Source: Boothiomyces macroporosus
Lineage: Eukaryota; Chytridiomycota; Chytridiomycetes; Rhizophydiales; Terramycetaceae
Direction: 5' to 3'
Assembly: GCA_027604185.1 (NCBI GenBank)
Contig: JADGKB010000014.1
Location: 124,001-188,000, forward strand
Length of the DNA stretch: 64,000 nucleotides
Below the pieces are notes generated by a model. It saw only the letters and a list, made by a program, of their open reading frames with translations, did not search any database and had not been told where the DNA came from. Of the stretch, positions 1 through 9,809 are shown piece after piece. Within the stretch, counting starts at the first letter, position 1; the number at the start of each line of letters is the position of its first letter. Position numbers and translations under genes: made by a program.

Positions 1-1622
1 TCTAAATGAAGCTATCCAGTTTGCAGAAGATCGTCCTCACACTAAACTATGGAAAATTATTGCGGAAGCTGGGTTGCAGCAACTGAATTTCGAAGTAGCT
101 ACAAAAGCGTTTATAAAGTGCCAAGATTATCAAGGATTGGAATTTATAAAAAGACTAAAGAAATTGGAGGTTGGAAATGCTAATCCTAGGATCCAGCTAA
201 AAAGAAAGCCGAAATAGCTGCTTATTGTCTAAATTTCGATGAAGCTGAAAAACTGTACTTGGATATGGACAGAAAAGATTTAGCTGTAGATATTCGCATG
301 AGGATGGGGGACTGGTTCAGAGTTGTACAGCTAATTAAAACTGGAGGGGGAGGTGATGATTTACTCCTGGAAAAAGCTTGGAATCAAATTGGAGATTTCT
401 ATTATGACAGACAACGTTGGTCTCAAGCAGTAACTTATTATGTTCAGGGAAGAAATACAGATAAATTAATTGAGTTATACTACCTATTAGAGGATTTCGA
501 AAATCTAGAGAAAATAGCTAATGGATTATCAGAAAATCATCCTCAATTGAAGGTACATTAAACTAAAATAGAATCTTGCCCAAAAGTTCCTGTCAGTCGG
601 CTTGAGCGACCAAGCGGTCAATATCTTTATGAAACTTGGAGATGTTCCCCAGGCAATTAATTCATGTGTCCATTTAAACCTCTGGAGCACCGCCATTGAA
701 CTCGCAGAAAAGCACAAATTCAAAGATATAGAAAATATATTAAACAAGTACGCATCTCATATTCTCAAAAGTAACAAAAAGAAGGAAGCAATTGAGCTGT
801 ATCGTAAAGCCAACTATTGTCAAAAGAGCGCGTTGCTTATTTTTGAGGTACACTAGTTTAACGATGCAGATTGCCAAGGAAGCAGTTAAAAACAAGGAAA
901 GTGCCCTCGATATCAAAAAACTGTATGTTCTAGGCGCACTGGAAATTGAAAGATATCACAATATCCAAAAATCCTCTAGAAATAATGTAATTTCTGTTGA
1001 CATTAGCCGACAGCTGCATTGGATGGATTACTAGCTGAAGATGTTCAAAACATTGCAGAGAGTAAAGTGTTGGATAACGCTTGGAGAGGTGCAGAAGCCT
1101 ACCATTTCTACGTACTGGCTCAGAAACAATTTTATCAGGGACAGCTTGAATCAGCAGTCATTACGGTACTTTTTAGTAACTCTAGGCCGATTATTTATGC
1201 GAGTACGAAGATATCATTGATCCCGTGACTATCTACAGTCTTTTGGCACTGCTTTCATTACACGCAGGCTTTTACGGCACTTGCTCAAAAGCAATGATCA
1301 AATTAGAAGGAATTGAAGGTCCTCACCAACAATACTATCAAGATCTGGCTTTGCAAATATTTACAAAATACAAGCCATATGATCCCGAAGTAGAACTAGT
1401 AGTTTGCTCCAACTGCTTGGGAACTATGAAAGAAAAGTAAGATCAACTTGATGTAGTGAAAAAGTATGTTCGTCTTGCAGCATGTACTTTCCAACATGTA
1501 TTGCTTCTGGTAGACCAATTGTTGATGCGATCCACTTTATGTGCCATGTATGCAAACATCGCGCAATCGAAAGTGAAATATCGGCGTATAGCTACTGTCC
1601 ATTATGCCACACAACTCTTTAA
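1..1622 (+). CDS. IFT121: IFT121/WDR35 intraflagellar transport protein, C-terminal part
   Basis: This is the last 499 codons of an intraflagellar transport A subunit (IFT121, WDR35 in animals); the N-terminal WD40 propellers lie outside the window. IFT-A drives retrograde transport and membrane-protein entry into cilia. Seven exons are joined by six tiny introns at 170-189, 553-571, 848-869, 987-1006, 1166-1185 and 1437-1456 (19-22 nt). The joined protein keeps the family landmarks: EAEKLYLDMDRKDLA, GDWFRVVQLIKTG, DNAWRGAEAYHF, GTCSKAMIKLE, and a cysteine-rich C-terminus that ends CPLCHTTL. Each exon break falls exactly where the family sequence is continuous, which is the best evidence for the ultrashort introns. 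It is convergent with the next gene, 17 bp away. Presence of IFT-A implies a ciliated stage. Confidence 0.93.
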
Positions 1623-1639
1623 AATATATAGTTTCTTTA

Positions 1640-2164
1640 TTATCTTCTTCCCCGATTATATGGTTGAAATCTGCCTCGTCCGCTATCATTGCGAGAGTTC
1701 CTATGTGTATCTCTGTGGTCTTTCTCATCTTGGACATGCACATCCAACACATCCCCTATACTGAATTTAAGCTCATCAAGCGTCATTTCATCCTCTTTTC
1801 CTTCTTTACTATTATGTACTGTAGCCAATTCCTTTGAGACAATCTTGTTTATCTTCAGTTTGTCCCCATATACCGCCCGTAATTGTAACTTTGAAGATGG
1901 AGAGATTAAATCCGTTTTTTCCATCAGAATAGATATTATTTCAAACAGCGTAGAGTTTTTCCTATGGTTAGCAGTGAAATACCAGCAGTAAACAGACAGT
2001 TTTGTTTTCTGGAAGTCAGCAAGAACCGGATCTCCCTTTCTCACTACTACGCCAACCATGAACGGCGGTATTTTGGTTCTGTCGATATCAACCTGTTTTT
2101 CTTGTATTGAATTCAACTCTGCGGTCTGCTGAGGTGACTGAACCATTGGCAGATCGTTGCTCAT
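1640..2164 (-). CDS. SAP18: SAP18-like Sin3/exon-junction associated protein
   Basis: A 174-residue intronless gene resembling SAP18, a ubiquitin-fold protein of Sin3 histone deacetylase complexes and of the ASAP/PSAP splicing complexes. The core (residues about 30-145) shows the family pattern: an early RKGDPVL segment, YCWYFTANHRKNSTLFEIISIL in place of the usual helix, and near the end MTLDELKFSIGDVLDV, which matches the SAP18 signature MTLxxxKFxIGDyLDV. The C-terminal tail is rich in Arg and Gly (GRGRF, NRGRR), suggesting RNA or nuclear contacts. AATAAA begins inside the TAA stop. Tail-to-tail with IFT121. Confidence 0.82.
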   Translation of the reverse strand: MSNDLPMVQSPQQTAELNSIQEKQVDIDRTKIPPFMVGVVVRKGDPVLADFQKTKLSVYCWYFTANHRKNSTLFEIISILMEKTDLISPSSKLQLRAVYGDKLKINKIVSKELATVHNSKEGKEDEMTLDELKFSIGDVLDVHVQDEKDHRDTHRNSRNDSGRGRFQPYNRGRR

Positions 2165-2221
2165 TATTCGAAAAAATAAAAATTTACCAGTGATTGAATT
2201 TATTACAGATACAGAATGGAG

Positions 2222-2401
2222 TCAGTCTGAAGCTTCCTTGTGATTGGTTTTCCAACAGGCTTTGAACGCTTGCATTTCCGCTATGCACTTTCTGAAATCC
2301 TTTTTTTCAAAATGACAATCCTGAAGAGCCTCATGCTCCTTGAAACAACCGCTTCGCTTTATTCGAGTGATGTACGGATCCTCCTCATCTTTTGCATTCA
2401 T
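2222..2401 (-). CDS. COA4: COA4-like twin-CX9C mitochondrial protein
   Basis: A 59-codon gene, short enough to be missed by length cutoffs. The protein has two C-x9-C motifs (CFKEHEALQDC and CIAEMQAFKAC) separated by 10 residues, preceded by EEDPYITRIKRSGC. This closely follows the pattern of COA4 (E2IG2/Cmc3), a cytochrome oxidase assembly factor of the mitochondrial intermembrane space that folds by Mia40-dependent disulfide formation. The start was chosen as the first ATG of the frame. It lies between SAP18 (57 bp away, same strand) and a divergent plus-strand gene whose start is 27 bp off, so promoters must overlap. Confidence 0.8.
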   Translation of the reverse strand: MNAKDEEDPYITRIKRSGCFKEHEALQDCHFEKKDFRKCIAEMQAFKACWKTNHKEASD

Positions 2402-2428
2402 TAAAAAATGTCAAAATAATTCTCCGAA

Positions 2429-3241
2429 ATGCCAAACATGCTTCCTGCCATCCAGGACCCACCAATTCCAGTCATGCTGTCCAGTAAATACAAACGGACT
2501 ATGCAGAATGTACAGAACAGGCTGGCGAAACCTCCTGTTCATTCAGAAGATGAAACCCCAAGAGTAAAGCAAAATTCCATTTTGCCTGACACTTTTATTA
2601 CAGAGCAAAAACAGCCGATTGCCCAAAAGACAGAAGATGATGGAGAAAAAGCAGATACGAAAGAATTGGAAGCGCTGAACGAATCTACCTATCATCCCTA
2701 TCAACTTGGAGCAAACTCGAGCTATAATCCAACTAAACTGACTGCAAACCAATTAAAGAAACTGGATTTACAGACAAAAGCCAAATATATGGCCTACGAA
2801 AAGCCAGATCAGTTTATTCAATTGAAAATTGCTCAAAGTGAACAGCGTTCCAAAAAGGTAATCAACTCTAAGATAGTGGCTAAGAGAGGAGCATGCGCGT
2901 ATACAAGATATTGTGCTTCAGGCGAGAAAGAAATGGGACTTGATTCATCGAGCAATAGAAGATCCAGAACAAAAGAAGTTTGGAGAACTAAAATCTCTAG
3001 AAGCAATGCGAAGGATAAAGAGAAAGAAGAAACAAATGGCCATCAACAGGGTAACCATAATTGATGTTAGGATGAAGAGCTTCAGTACCTTGTAGAAGGA
3101 CAAAACAGTTCAATTGACGCGATTCAATTAAAAGAGCACTTGGTTATTCCAAAGACTGTTCCAAAAGTCGATAAATATATTACACCAAAGGAGAGAAGCA
3201 GAGTGGAAGAACTTCTTTCCATGGATATGATCCCTCAATAA
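2429..3241 (+). CDS. Hypothetical charged, helical protein
   Basis: A three-exon gene (introns 2858-2876, 19 nt, and 3051-3070, 20 nt, both phase 0) for 257 residues. I do not recognise the family. The first 90 residues are low in hydrophobics and probably disordered. Residues about 100-200 are highly charged and helical, including KKWLREEHARIQDIVLQARK and RRIKRKKKQM. The C-terminus ends in SMDMIPQ. AATAAA overlaps the TAA stop. A nuclear or cytoskeletal role is possible, but nothing in the sequence decides it. The splice joins keep one open frame of exactly 258 codons including stop. Confidence 0.7.
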
Positions 3242-3350
3242 ACTAAAATATTATAGTACACCTTAAGAAAACGGTTGGATTTTAAGTATGCGGCCTTTCA
3301 TTTCAGTCTAGTCTGGTGAGCAAAAGCGGAGAAAAAACAGAAAATTTGAA

Positions 3351-4353
3351 ATGTTCAGAATACTAAGAAACACTGGCAAGCGACTCTACAGCTCCCACCC
3401 AACGACGGAACTACACTCGGAACGTAAAAAGGTGACCATTGATACTATCCGAAAATTGTACAAGGATAACACGCCAATTACAGTTATGACTGCTTACGAT
3501 TATCCATCAGGGATGTTTTGTGAGAAATCAAACATGGATATGACTCTAGTAGGCGACTCTTTAGCGATGGTAGCACTTGGGTATCCATCTACGAATCCAA
3601 TTACTTTGGATGAAATGATACATCATTCCAAAGCAGTAGCCAGAGGTTCTAAAGCTCCATTTCTAGTCGGAGACATGCCATTTGGCACATATGAATCAAA
3701 TATTAACGATGCGGTGAATAACAGCATCAAGTTTATGAAAGAAGGGAATGTTGAAGCCGTGAAATTGGAAGGAGGAGTAGAAATGTTTGATACTGTTTCT
3801 AAAATCACTTCTGTTGGGGTTCCGGTGTTGGGACACATAGGTTAATTCCATTAATATAGGCCTGACTCCCCAAAGAGCTGCTGCATTGGGTGGATTTAAA
3901 GCCCAAGGCCGAACTGTTAAAAAAGTACTAATTCACTAACAAGGCCATCAAACTGTTGGAGGATGCTAAAGCACTAGAAGAAGCCGGCTGTTTTGCAATC
4001 GTACTGGAATGTGTGCCAGAAACAGTTGCCACCTTTATTACCCAACAAATAGGGATTCCAACAATTGGAATTGGGGCTGGGAACCAATGCTCTGGCCAGG
4101 TTCTAGTGCAACTAGATATCCTGGGTGTCTATGATAAGCTATCTCCAAAGTACTAGTGGTTAACAGTAGGTTTTCAAAAGTTTACGCGAATGTTGGAAAC
4201 GATATTACAAACGCATTAAAGACCTTTGGGCAAGAAGTAAGAGACAGAAGCTTCCCAAAGAGTGGCGATCACACTTTCAAGATGCAGAAGGGTGAAGACG
4301 AGGAATTCTTGAAATGGGCGGCAGAGTATGTCAAAAACAACCCAAAGTTATAA
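3351..4353 (+). CDS. panB: 3-methyl-2-oxobutanoate hydroxymethyltransferase (PanB)
   Basis: Ketopantoate hydroxymethyltransferase, first committed enzyme of pantothenate and coenzyme A synthesis; it transfers a hydroxymethyl group from methylene-tetrahydrofolate to alpha-ketoisovalerate. The 314-residue product spans the usual family length plus an N-terminal extension [15 protein letters not shown] that looks like a mitochondrial presequence. Conserved blocks: [22 protein letters not shown] (metal-binding Asp), VGDMPFG, VKLEGG, GHIGLTPQ, and CVPETVA with the catalytic-region Glu. Introns at 3841-3859, 3925-3943 and 4150-4169 (19-20 nt, phases 1, 0 and 2) are fixed by the continuity of these blocks. 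Pantothenate autotrophy is consistent with a fungal-type metabolism. Confidence 0.93.
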
Positions 4354-4365
4354 AACGGCATTTAT

Positions 4366-7046
4366 TTAATTATTATCTTCTTCATCGCTAACAGTAACCG
4401 AGAGTATAAACTTTCCAGGACCAGTTACCTTTTTAACTTTCATATCACTACCTAGAACTTTTACTTTGTAATTTGTTTCAACATTGTGAACCTTGGGATT
4501 GTCTGGTGAAATATCAGCCATAGGTTTCCTCGGAAGGGGTTTGGAGTTTAGTATCTGCACTTCTGTGTCTGGATCTTTGGTTAGTAGTTCAGCAAAAGCA
4601 TTTTCAAGCTCTTCTGCAACTTCTTTGGGGAATTCGTCTTTTCCGCTATCTTTTGATTCGTATGTAGGTGTGTCTACAGTCTCTCGTGAGGTTTTTGTAT
4701 CGACTACAGGGGATATTTTAATGTCTTTGGCCTCGCCGATCACTTCCTCCTTCGCGACTCCCAATTCTGTTTGAACTTCTTTTGCAGCATTGGTGAGCTC
4801 TCGCGAAACTTCTACGGCAGTTTCAGTGAGGTTCTTTTGAACTTCACTAGCGGCTTTAGTCATTTCTTTCTGCACTTCTCCTTTGAAATAATTGGTCCAC
4901 CTGGTAAAGAATCCTTCCTTTGCTTTATTTATCTTTTCCGCCTTCTTTACCTTTTCCTGCACTTTAGTATCAAACTTTTTCATCTTCTCATCAAAATTCT
5001 TCATTTTGGCATCAAAACCTTCAATTTTGTCATCATAAGCCCTAGCTTTGCTTTCCAACTTGGATGCTTCTTTCAGGAATCCTTTTTCCATTTTCTCAAA
5101 AGTTTTTGCTTCTTCCTTTATCTGTTTTACACTTGCTGCAGAGTTGGCTTCTGATCGATTCTCTTGATCTAATCTTTTTCTTGCCATTTCCGCCTGGGCT
5201 TTTACTTGGTCAGCTTGCACTTTTAGCATTTCCGCCTGCACTTTTGCAATTTCTGCTTTTGCTTTCGCTCTTCTTTTCTCCAAAGATAGTTGAAGATTAA
5301 CCAGCTCCATAGCTTTTTCCTTGAATCTGTTTCTTTCTTCGGAGCTCCTGTTGGGCATATTTCCAAGCTCTATCTGCTTTCGAATAATTTCAGCTTGAAT
5401 TTCAGCCTCTAGGGCGGCTAGTTCTGAACTCTTGAAGGCAATCTCGGAATTTAGATCACCGTGATGCTGATGTAAATTTTGCATGAATTGTTCTTTTTGA
5501 TTCATGAAGTCATACTGTGGATACTGGTATGGATACGGATAGCTACCATACGGATGCATTTGAGGATTATTGTATGTGTGGGAGGAATCAGAAGGAAGAT
5601 TAGAGTGATCTGGCTCATCTTCAAAAGATCTATTGCTACTGCCATCAGCAAATTCACTTGGTTCCACCAAATCGCTGTCAGGTCCCCTAGAGTGGGAACT
5701 AGTCGACCTAGACTCGGTGCTGTCATCTGAAGAATCAGGCTTTTCCTCTACTGTCTTTCGATTCCTTCTAGCTCTTCGTTCTGACCGATGTCTTTTCTCT
5801 TTACCAGCATTTTTCTCTATATGCTGATCATCGCTCCTAAAATTAATCAATAATTTACCTGGCAGCACTAAAATCATTATAGAAAGTTGGCGGAATTGGA
5901 GGTGCTGGAGGTGGTTTAGGAGGTGCTGGAGGTTGTGGTGGTGGAGCGGGAAACCCATGCTGGAAAGGTGGTCTGCCATATCCAGCATAATATGATGGAT
6001 CATGGGGATTAAATCTTGGGGGATACTCGGAATCTCTATCAGACTCTCCTCTAGCAGCTCTTGGACCTCTAGGCGGTCTGTGAATCCTTGAATGAGATCC
6101 TCTTCGTCTTCCATCATAATTATGGAATCCATTTGGAAATCCGTAGCCTGGTTGCTGAAATGGAAAATCTGTTCCAAATCCAAAAGGTGCATGGCCACTG
6201 TATTCCGGTCTGGCAGCAAATGGCAGATGCCCTGCAAATCCATATCCTGGGATAAATGGCGGACCATGGAATCCAAATGGTACATTGTTTGGGAATCCGA
6301 ATCCATTTGGAATCTGCGGTTGAATATTTTCTGATGAATCATTTCTATTCTCTTGGTCATCTTCCCCAGATACTTTTGGTTGGCCAAATTGTTCCAAGTA
6401 TTTATTTCTAGCCAACCGTCTCTTTAGTAAATCTTGTTGCGAAATTGAAGATTGAACGTCCACTTCCTCATCGTCATTAAATATTTCCACATTGTAGGCA
6501 TCTGGTCCTTTAATCGTTGGATCTCTTTCACGCAATTTTGATTGAACATTAAGGTACTCTTCCAATTTGGTAAGTGTGTCCTGGTCAAGCTTTGTTTGAT
6601 ATTCATTACTTTGATTATACTGCTCATAATATTGCTTAAGGTATTGATAGCTGAGTTCCTGCTGCTGTTCAGGGCTAAATTAGTAACAATAACCTAAATT
6701 CGGATACATATGAAGAACCCACACCGGATTCGCTGTGCGGTTTGTTCATTGGGCAATCTGGGTCTTTACATACTATTGTTAACAAAATGTTACGATTTTC
6801 CAATGGCTTTGTTGGGTGATGTGAATGCATGTAAATTAAAGGAATTTGAACTGCTTCCTTTGTAGTAGCAGTAGATTCCACCAAGGATTCCTTTGACTTT
6901 ATAGTATCATTATTCGATGATTGCAATGTCTCCGAGTTGGAGTTTATCGTAGACTCCCTAGCGATACTGCCTTCCTGGCCAGCTTCCTTTGCTGGGTCGT
7001 GAATATCCTGTGCAGCTGGCTCCGATACTTCGGTATCAACTTGCAT
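4366..7046 (-). CDS. Large HxH/C-x4-C module protein with amphipathic coiled-coil tail
   Basis: A four-exon gene (introns 6773-6793, 6675-6693, 5837-5858) for 872 residues. Order: an acidic Ser-rich N-terminus (about 1-85); the shared module IYMHSHHPTKPLENLCKDPD; a Gln/Tyr-rich stretch; LEEYLNVQSK and VDVQSSISQQ, both shared with paralogs; a Gly/Phe/Pro-rich low-complexity domain with poly-Pro; a basic RS/SR-like patch; then 300 residues of coiled coil and 11-mer amphipathic repeats (VQKEMTKAASEVQKN). The first intron is 21 nt and stopless, so it can be mistaken for coding; removing it restores the motif seen in the other four paralogs. A longer open frame at 5840-6387 in another frame is a shadow. 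Function unknown; perhaps a structural or condensate-forming protein. Confidence 0.8.
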
Positions 7047-7064
7047 ATCAATTCAAAGTTTGAA

Positions 7065-7235
7065 ATGAAACTTTCAACACAAAAACTAGGACGGATGATA
7101 CTCGGATGTGGCGCGTGGGGTTTAAGCGAAACAGAGCACAGCAATGCATTAAACAGATCATTGGGATCTTTGAGGATCTTTGATGCGGCCAGAAAGTTGG
7201 CCGGATTCCTTTATGCCTCGAATAGGTGGGCTTGA
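7065..7235 (+). pseudogene. Possible aldo/keto reductase N-terminal relic
   Basis: A 56-codon plus-strand frame beginning MKLSTQKLGRMILGCGAWGL. LGRMILGCGAWGLS resembles the first strand and cofactor-proximal loop of aldo/keto reductases (LGxGxWxLG), but the (beta/alpha)8 barrel that should follow is missing and the frame stops after 56 residues. It sits in the 248 bp between two minus-strand module genes and starts 18 bp from a divergent start codon. It may be a truncated relic or chance; no paralog is in the window. Confidence 0.3.
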
Positions 7236-7294
7236 TTCTGGATATTTTGAGTGTTGGGATACTAACTGTATATTATCCAGGATAATTCAAAACT

Positions 7295-8137
7295 TTATTC
7301 ACATATTGGATCCCGATACCGTTTCTTTGGTAGCAATAAAGGATTGACAGGGGGTTTTGGTATAAATAGTGGATTTGGAGGGGCAGGCGGTACAAGCATA
7401 GGGTTTGGAGGAGCAGTAGGAAGCTTGCTTGGATCTACCACTTGGGTATCTGCTTCCTCCTTGTCAACTATACCCATCCGCCTCCTATATGCCTGCATTG
7501 ATTCGATATGAACCATATCCAGTAATGGATTTGGAGGCGCAATTGGTATATTTGTCAAAAGTTGATTGCTATAGAGTATTCCCATTTGTACGCGATACTT
7601 TTCCATTGGTTCCAAATATTCAGTGCTATGAAATGGATTAGGAGGTGGCGGAGGAATATATTCATTCCTTACTCTATCCTCGCTAAAATTGAACTGACTC
7701 TGATATTTTTGTACAGGATCTATTGGTAAAATATCAATTTGATCGGTAAAAGAGTCCCGACTTGAATCTCCCTGTTTCCTCTTTGAGTTCCCTATATATA
7801 CAGTTGGTTCTTTAGAGTTTTCATTGGAAGCGGTCTTGAAATATGGAGCAGTCAAATGAAGCGGCTTATTTGGAACTGGAGGTGGAACTTTCCTTCGTAA
7901 ATGGAGGTTGGAAATACTTGAATGTACGTCAATTTCATCGAAATTCGACCCTCTTTCAAACATCATTGATTGTATGTTGAGATAATTTTCAACGAAACCT
8001 TCCTTGATTGTCGATACTGTGGTGGACTGGTCGGAATTAAGGGGGCAGTCCAGGTCTTTACAGATATTCTGCAGAGGATTATCTGTATCATGCGAGTGCA
8101 CATATAATAGTGGAATAGTAACCAAGTCGCTTAGCAT
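7295..8137 (-). CDS. HxH/C-x4-C module protein with proline-rich tail
   Basis: An intronless 280-residue protein. The ATG at 8137 was chosen because it puts the shared module (LYVHSHDTDNPLQNICKDLD) at the same distance from the N-terminus as in paralogs; an upstream ATG at 8185 would add a hydrophobic stretch not seen elsewhere. After the module come the family elements VENYLNIQS and IDVHSSIS. The rest is proline-rich with a recurring APPNPLL-type unit (at least five copies towards the C-terminus), plus two similar segments YRVQMGI and YRRRMGI. No enzymatic motif is visible. The proline units could bind SH3, WW or profilin-like partners, but that is inference. Confidence 0.75.
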   Translation of the reverse strand: MLSDLVTIPLLYVHSHDTDNPLQNICKDLDCPLNSDQSTTVSTIKEGFVENYLNIQSMMFERGSNFDEIDVHSSISNLHLRRKVPPPVPNKPLHLTAPYFKTASNENSKEPTVYIGNSKRKQGDSSRDSFTDQIDILPIDPVQKYQSQFNFSEDRVRNEYIPPPPPNPFHSTEYLEPMEKYRVQMGILYSNQLLTNIPIAPPNPLLDMVHIESMQAYRRRMGIVDKEEADTQVVDPSKLPTAPPNPMLVPPAPPNPLFIPKPPVNPLLLPKKRYRDPICE

Positions 8138-8200
8138 GAAGTGAAACAAAAAAAGTGAAACTATAGTTGCACAAGCAGTGGCCACAAATATTTTATTCGC

Positions 8201-8566
8201 TTACTTTCCACATCCTTTTTGGAATCTGGGGCTGTTCCTAAATACATCGAACGAGGTGTATACTCGCTTTGGGGGCAGCTTTGTTCCTTCTTCTGGTATA
8301 ACGTAAAGCTCTCTTGGCATTGTGTAGAAATCCATTCGCTTCTTGCTTGATTCATCCAGCAAGTACTTTTCCAGCAGAATGCTCTTTCCTAGTCTAGTTT
8401 CGGTATCATAATTTGGGGAGTCAGTTCCAACTGAAAGGAATACGGATGAATCCATTGAAATGGAGTCGCTAATATCGTTATGCGGACATTGCGGATCAGT
8501 GCATATAGAAGAAAGGGGGTTTTGGGGATTATGGGAATGAAAATATATTACATGTCCTTCAACCAT
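8201..8566 (-). CDS. Short HxH/C-x4-C module protein
   Basis: An intronless 121-residue protein, the smallest of the five paralogs. The module is close to the N-terminus (VIYFHSHNPQNPLSSICTDP, followed by QCPHN), with the spacing H-x-H-x9-C-x4-C intact. A reduced second element (ILLEKYLLDESS) follows, then a short basic C-terminus (RFQKGCGK). Because it consists of little besides the module, it may be the minimal functional form of the family. Next to its paralogs on the same strand, 63 bp downstream-side and 27 bp upstream-side. Confidence 0.7.
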   Translation of the reverse strand: MVEGHVIYFHSHNPQNPLSSICTDPQCPHNDISDSISMDSSVFLSVGTDSPNYDTETRLGKSILLEKYLLDESSKKRMDFYTMPRELYVIPEEGTKLPPKRVYTSFDVFRNSPRFQKGCGK

Positions 8567-8593
8567 GAAAAAAATTAAGATTTTTGAAACACT

Positions 8594-9664
8594 TTATTGA
8601 ATTGAGCAAATAACGATTGTGTGCTTCTTTTTCTTTTTCTCATTATTAGGCAAAGGATTGGTGCTGTCTTGCTCCACAGTGCTTTCCGGCACGGGAGGTA
8701 CTGGCTTGTCATTTGGGTTAATGTACTGTGTAATTTCAGAGCCCTTTATTTCCTGACTCTGATCTGTTTTATTATCCATATTTGCACTATCCACCAGAGC
8801 AGTATTCACAATCACAGTTTGCTGCTGTAGCGCTCTAGCCTTTTGATCCAATTGCATCCTCTTCTGACGATCCTGCATCAGTTTCATATGCGCAGAGTTG
8901 GCTTTAATTGATTCCCTTTTAAACTTTTCATTTAATTCAAATATTTCCCGTTCTTGTGAATGTCGAAGTTTTAGAATGTCAATTGGCAGCGCTCCACCTT
9001 GCTCCAAAGCTGTAATTGCAACCAAGTGCTTTTGCTGAAGGGTTTGCAGTTCCAACATTTGCTGTCGTTTCAAGGATTGCTTCTGTTCCTCGAATTTTGC
9101 AATACTTGACTGGAATTCTTCAAAATAAGAAGCTGCAATGTGATCCCGGTTGGATTCTGAGCGAGCAGTAGTACTGCTTCCAACTTGCGATTCAAATTCA
9201 CTCTTTAACTCTGCTCGAACTTTGGCTTCCATCTCTGCTCTAATTTCAGCTTCCAGCTCTGCTCGTAGTTCACTTTCCATTTCCGCTCGAAGGGATTCTG
9301 CGTTTGTACTTTCCGCATACTGCTGTGCTAGTCGATAGGCGATATTATTCTGCAATGGTATATATTTTCTACTTTCCTGCTGTGAAATGCTTGATTCAAC
9401 ATCCACTTCAGTTGCAATTTCATTATTATACATGTCAGGGTGGATTTCCCCCTTAGGCTTTTGAATAGAATTCAAGTAATATTCTAATTTGCTATCAATT
9501 TGAATTGACGATTTTACAGAGGACTGTATTTCACTTTGGGGATGGTTCATTGGGCAGTTTGGATCTTTGCACAGGTTTTCTAGTGGGCTATCAACATCAT
9601 GAGAGTGCATGTATATAAGGTCTGTGAATTCGGATGGTTCTGACTGAAATTGGCTTTGGTTCAT
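8594..9664 (-). CDS. HxH/C-x4-C module protein with long coiled coil
   Basis: An intronless 356-residue protein. Residues about 15-45 hold the module (IYMHSHDVDSPLENLCKDPN, then CPMNHP). Residues about 55-95 hold LEYYLNSIQK, HPDMYNNEIA and VDVESSISQQ, which are also in the protein at 16560. Residues about 110-300 are a strongly predicted coiled coil with an Ala/Glu/Arg heptad block (AELEAEIRAEMEAKVRAELK) and a Gln/Lys-rich block. The C-terminus is disordered and ends with a basic run KKKKK. The closest relative in the window is 16560-17294. Function unknown; the pattern suggests a scaffold with an N-terminal metal-binding cap. Confidence 0.78.
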   Translation of the reverse strand: MNQSQFQSEPSEFTDLIYMHSHDVDSPLENLCKDPNCPMNHPQSEIQSSVKSSIQIDSKLEYYLNSIQKPKGEIHPDMYNNEIATEVDVESSISQQESRKYIPLQNNIAYRLAQQYAESTNAESLRAEMESELRAELEAEIRAEMEAKVRAELKSEFESQVGSSTTARSESNRDHIAASYFEEFQSSIAKFEEQKQSLKRQQMLELQTLQQKHLVAITALEQGGALPIDILKLRHSQEREIFELNEKFKRESIKANSAHMKLMQDRQKRMQLDQKARALQQQTVIVNTALVDSANMDNKTDQSQEIKGSEITQYINPNDKPVPPVPESTVEQDSTNPLPNNEKKKKKHTIVICSIQ

Positions 9665-9809
9665 TTGGGTAAAAGGTTTGTGTCACTTGGTTTCACAAAA
9701 TGAGGCCACAAGATGATTGAATACTCAACATCAAGATTAATAGCAAAGTGATGGTTATGAGGCAGCCCTTGATCGAAAGACTTTACTGAAACGATAGTAT
9801 AAATAACAC

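Noticed and set aside
5859..6387. A long minus-strand open frame continuous with the coiled-coil exon at 4366-5836
   Set aside because: It is rich in Met, His and Leu with no pattern; the alternate frame at 5859-6565 carries the paralog motifs and joins the next exon through a 22-nt intron, so the longer frame is a shadow.
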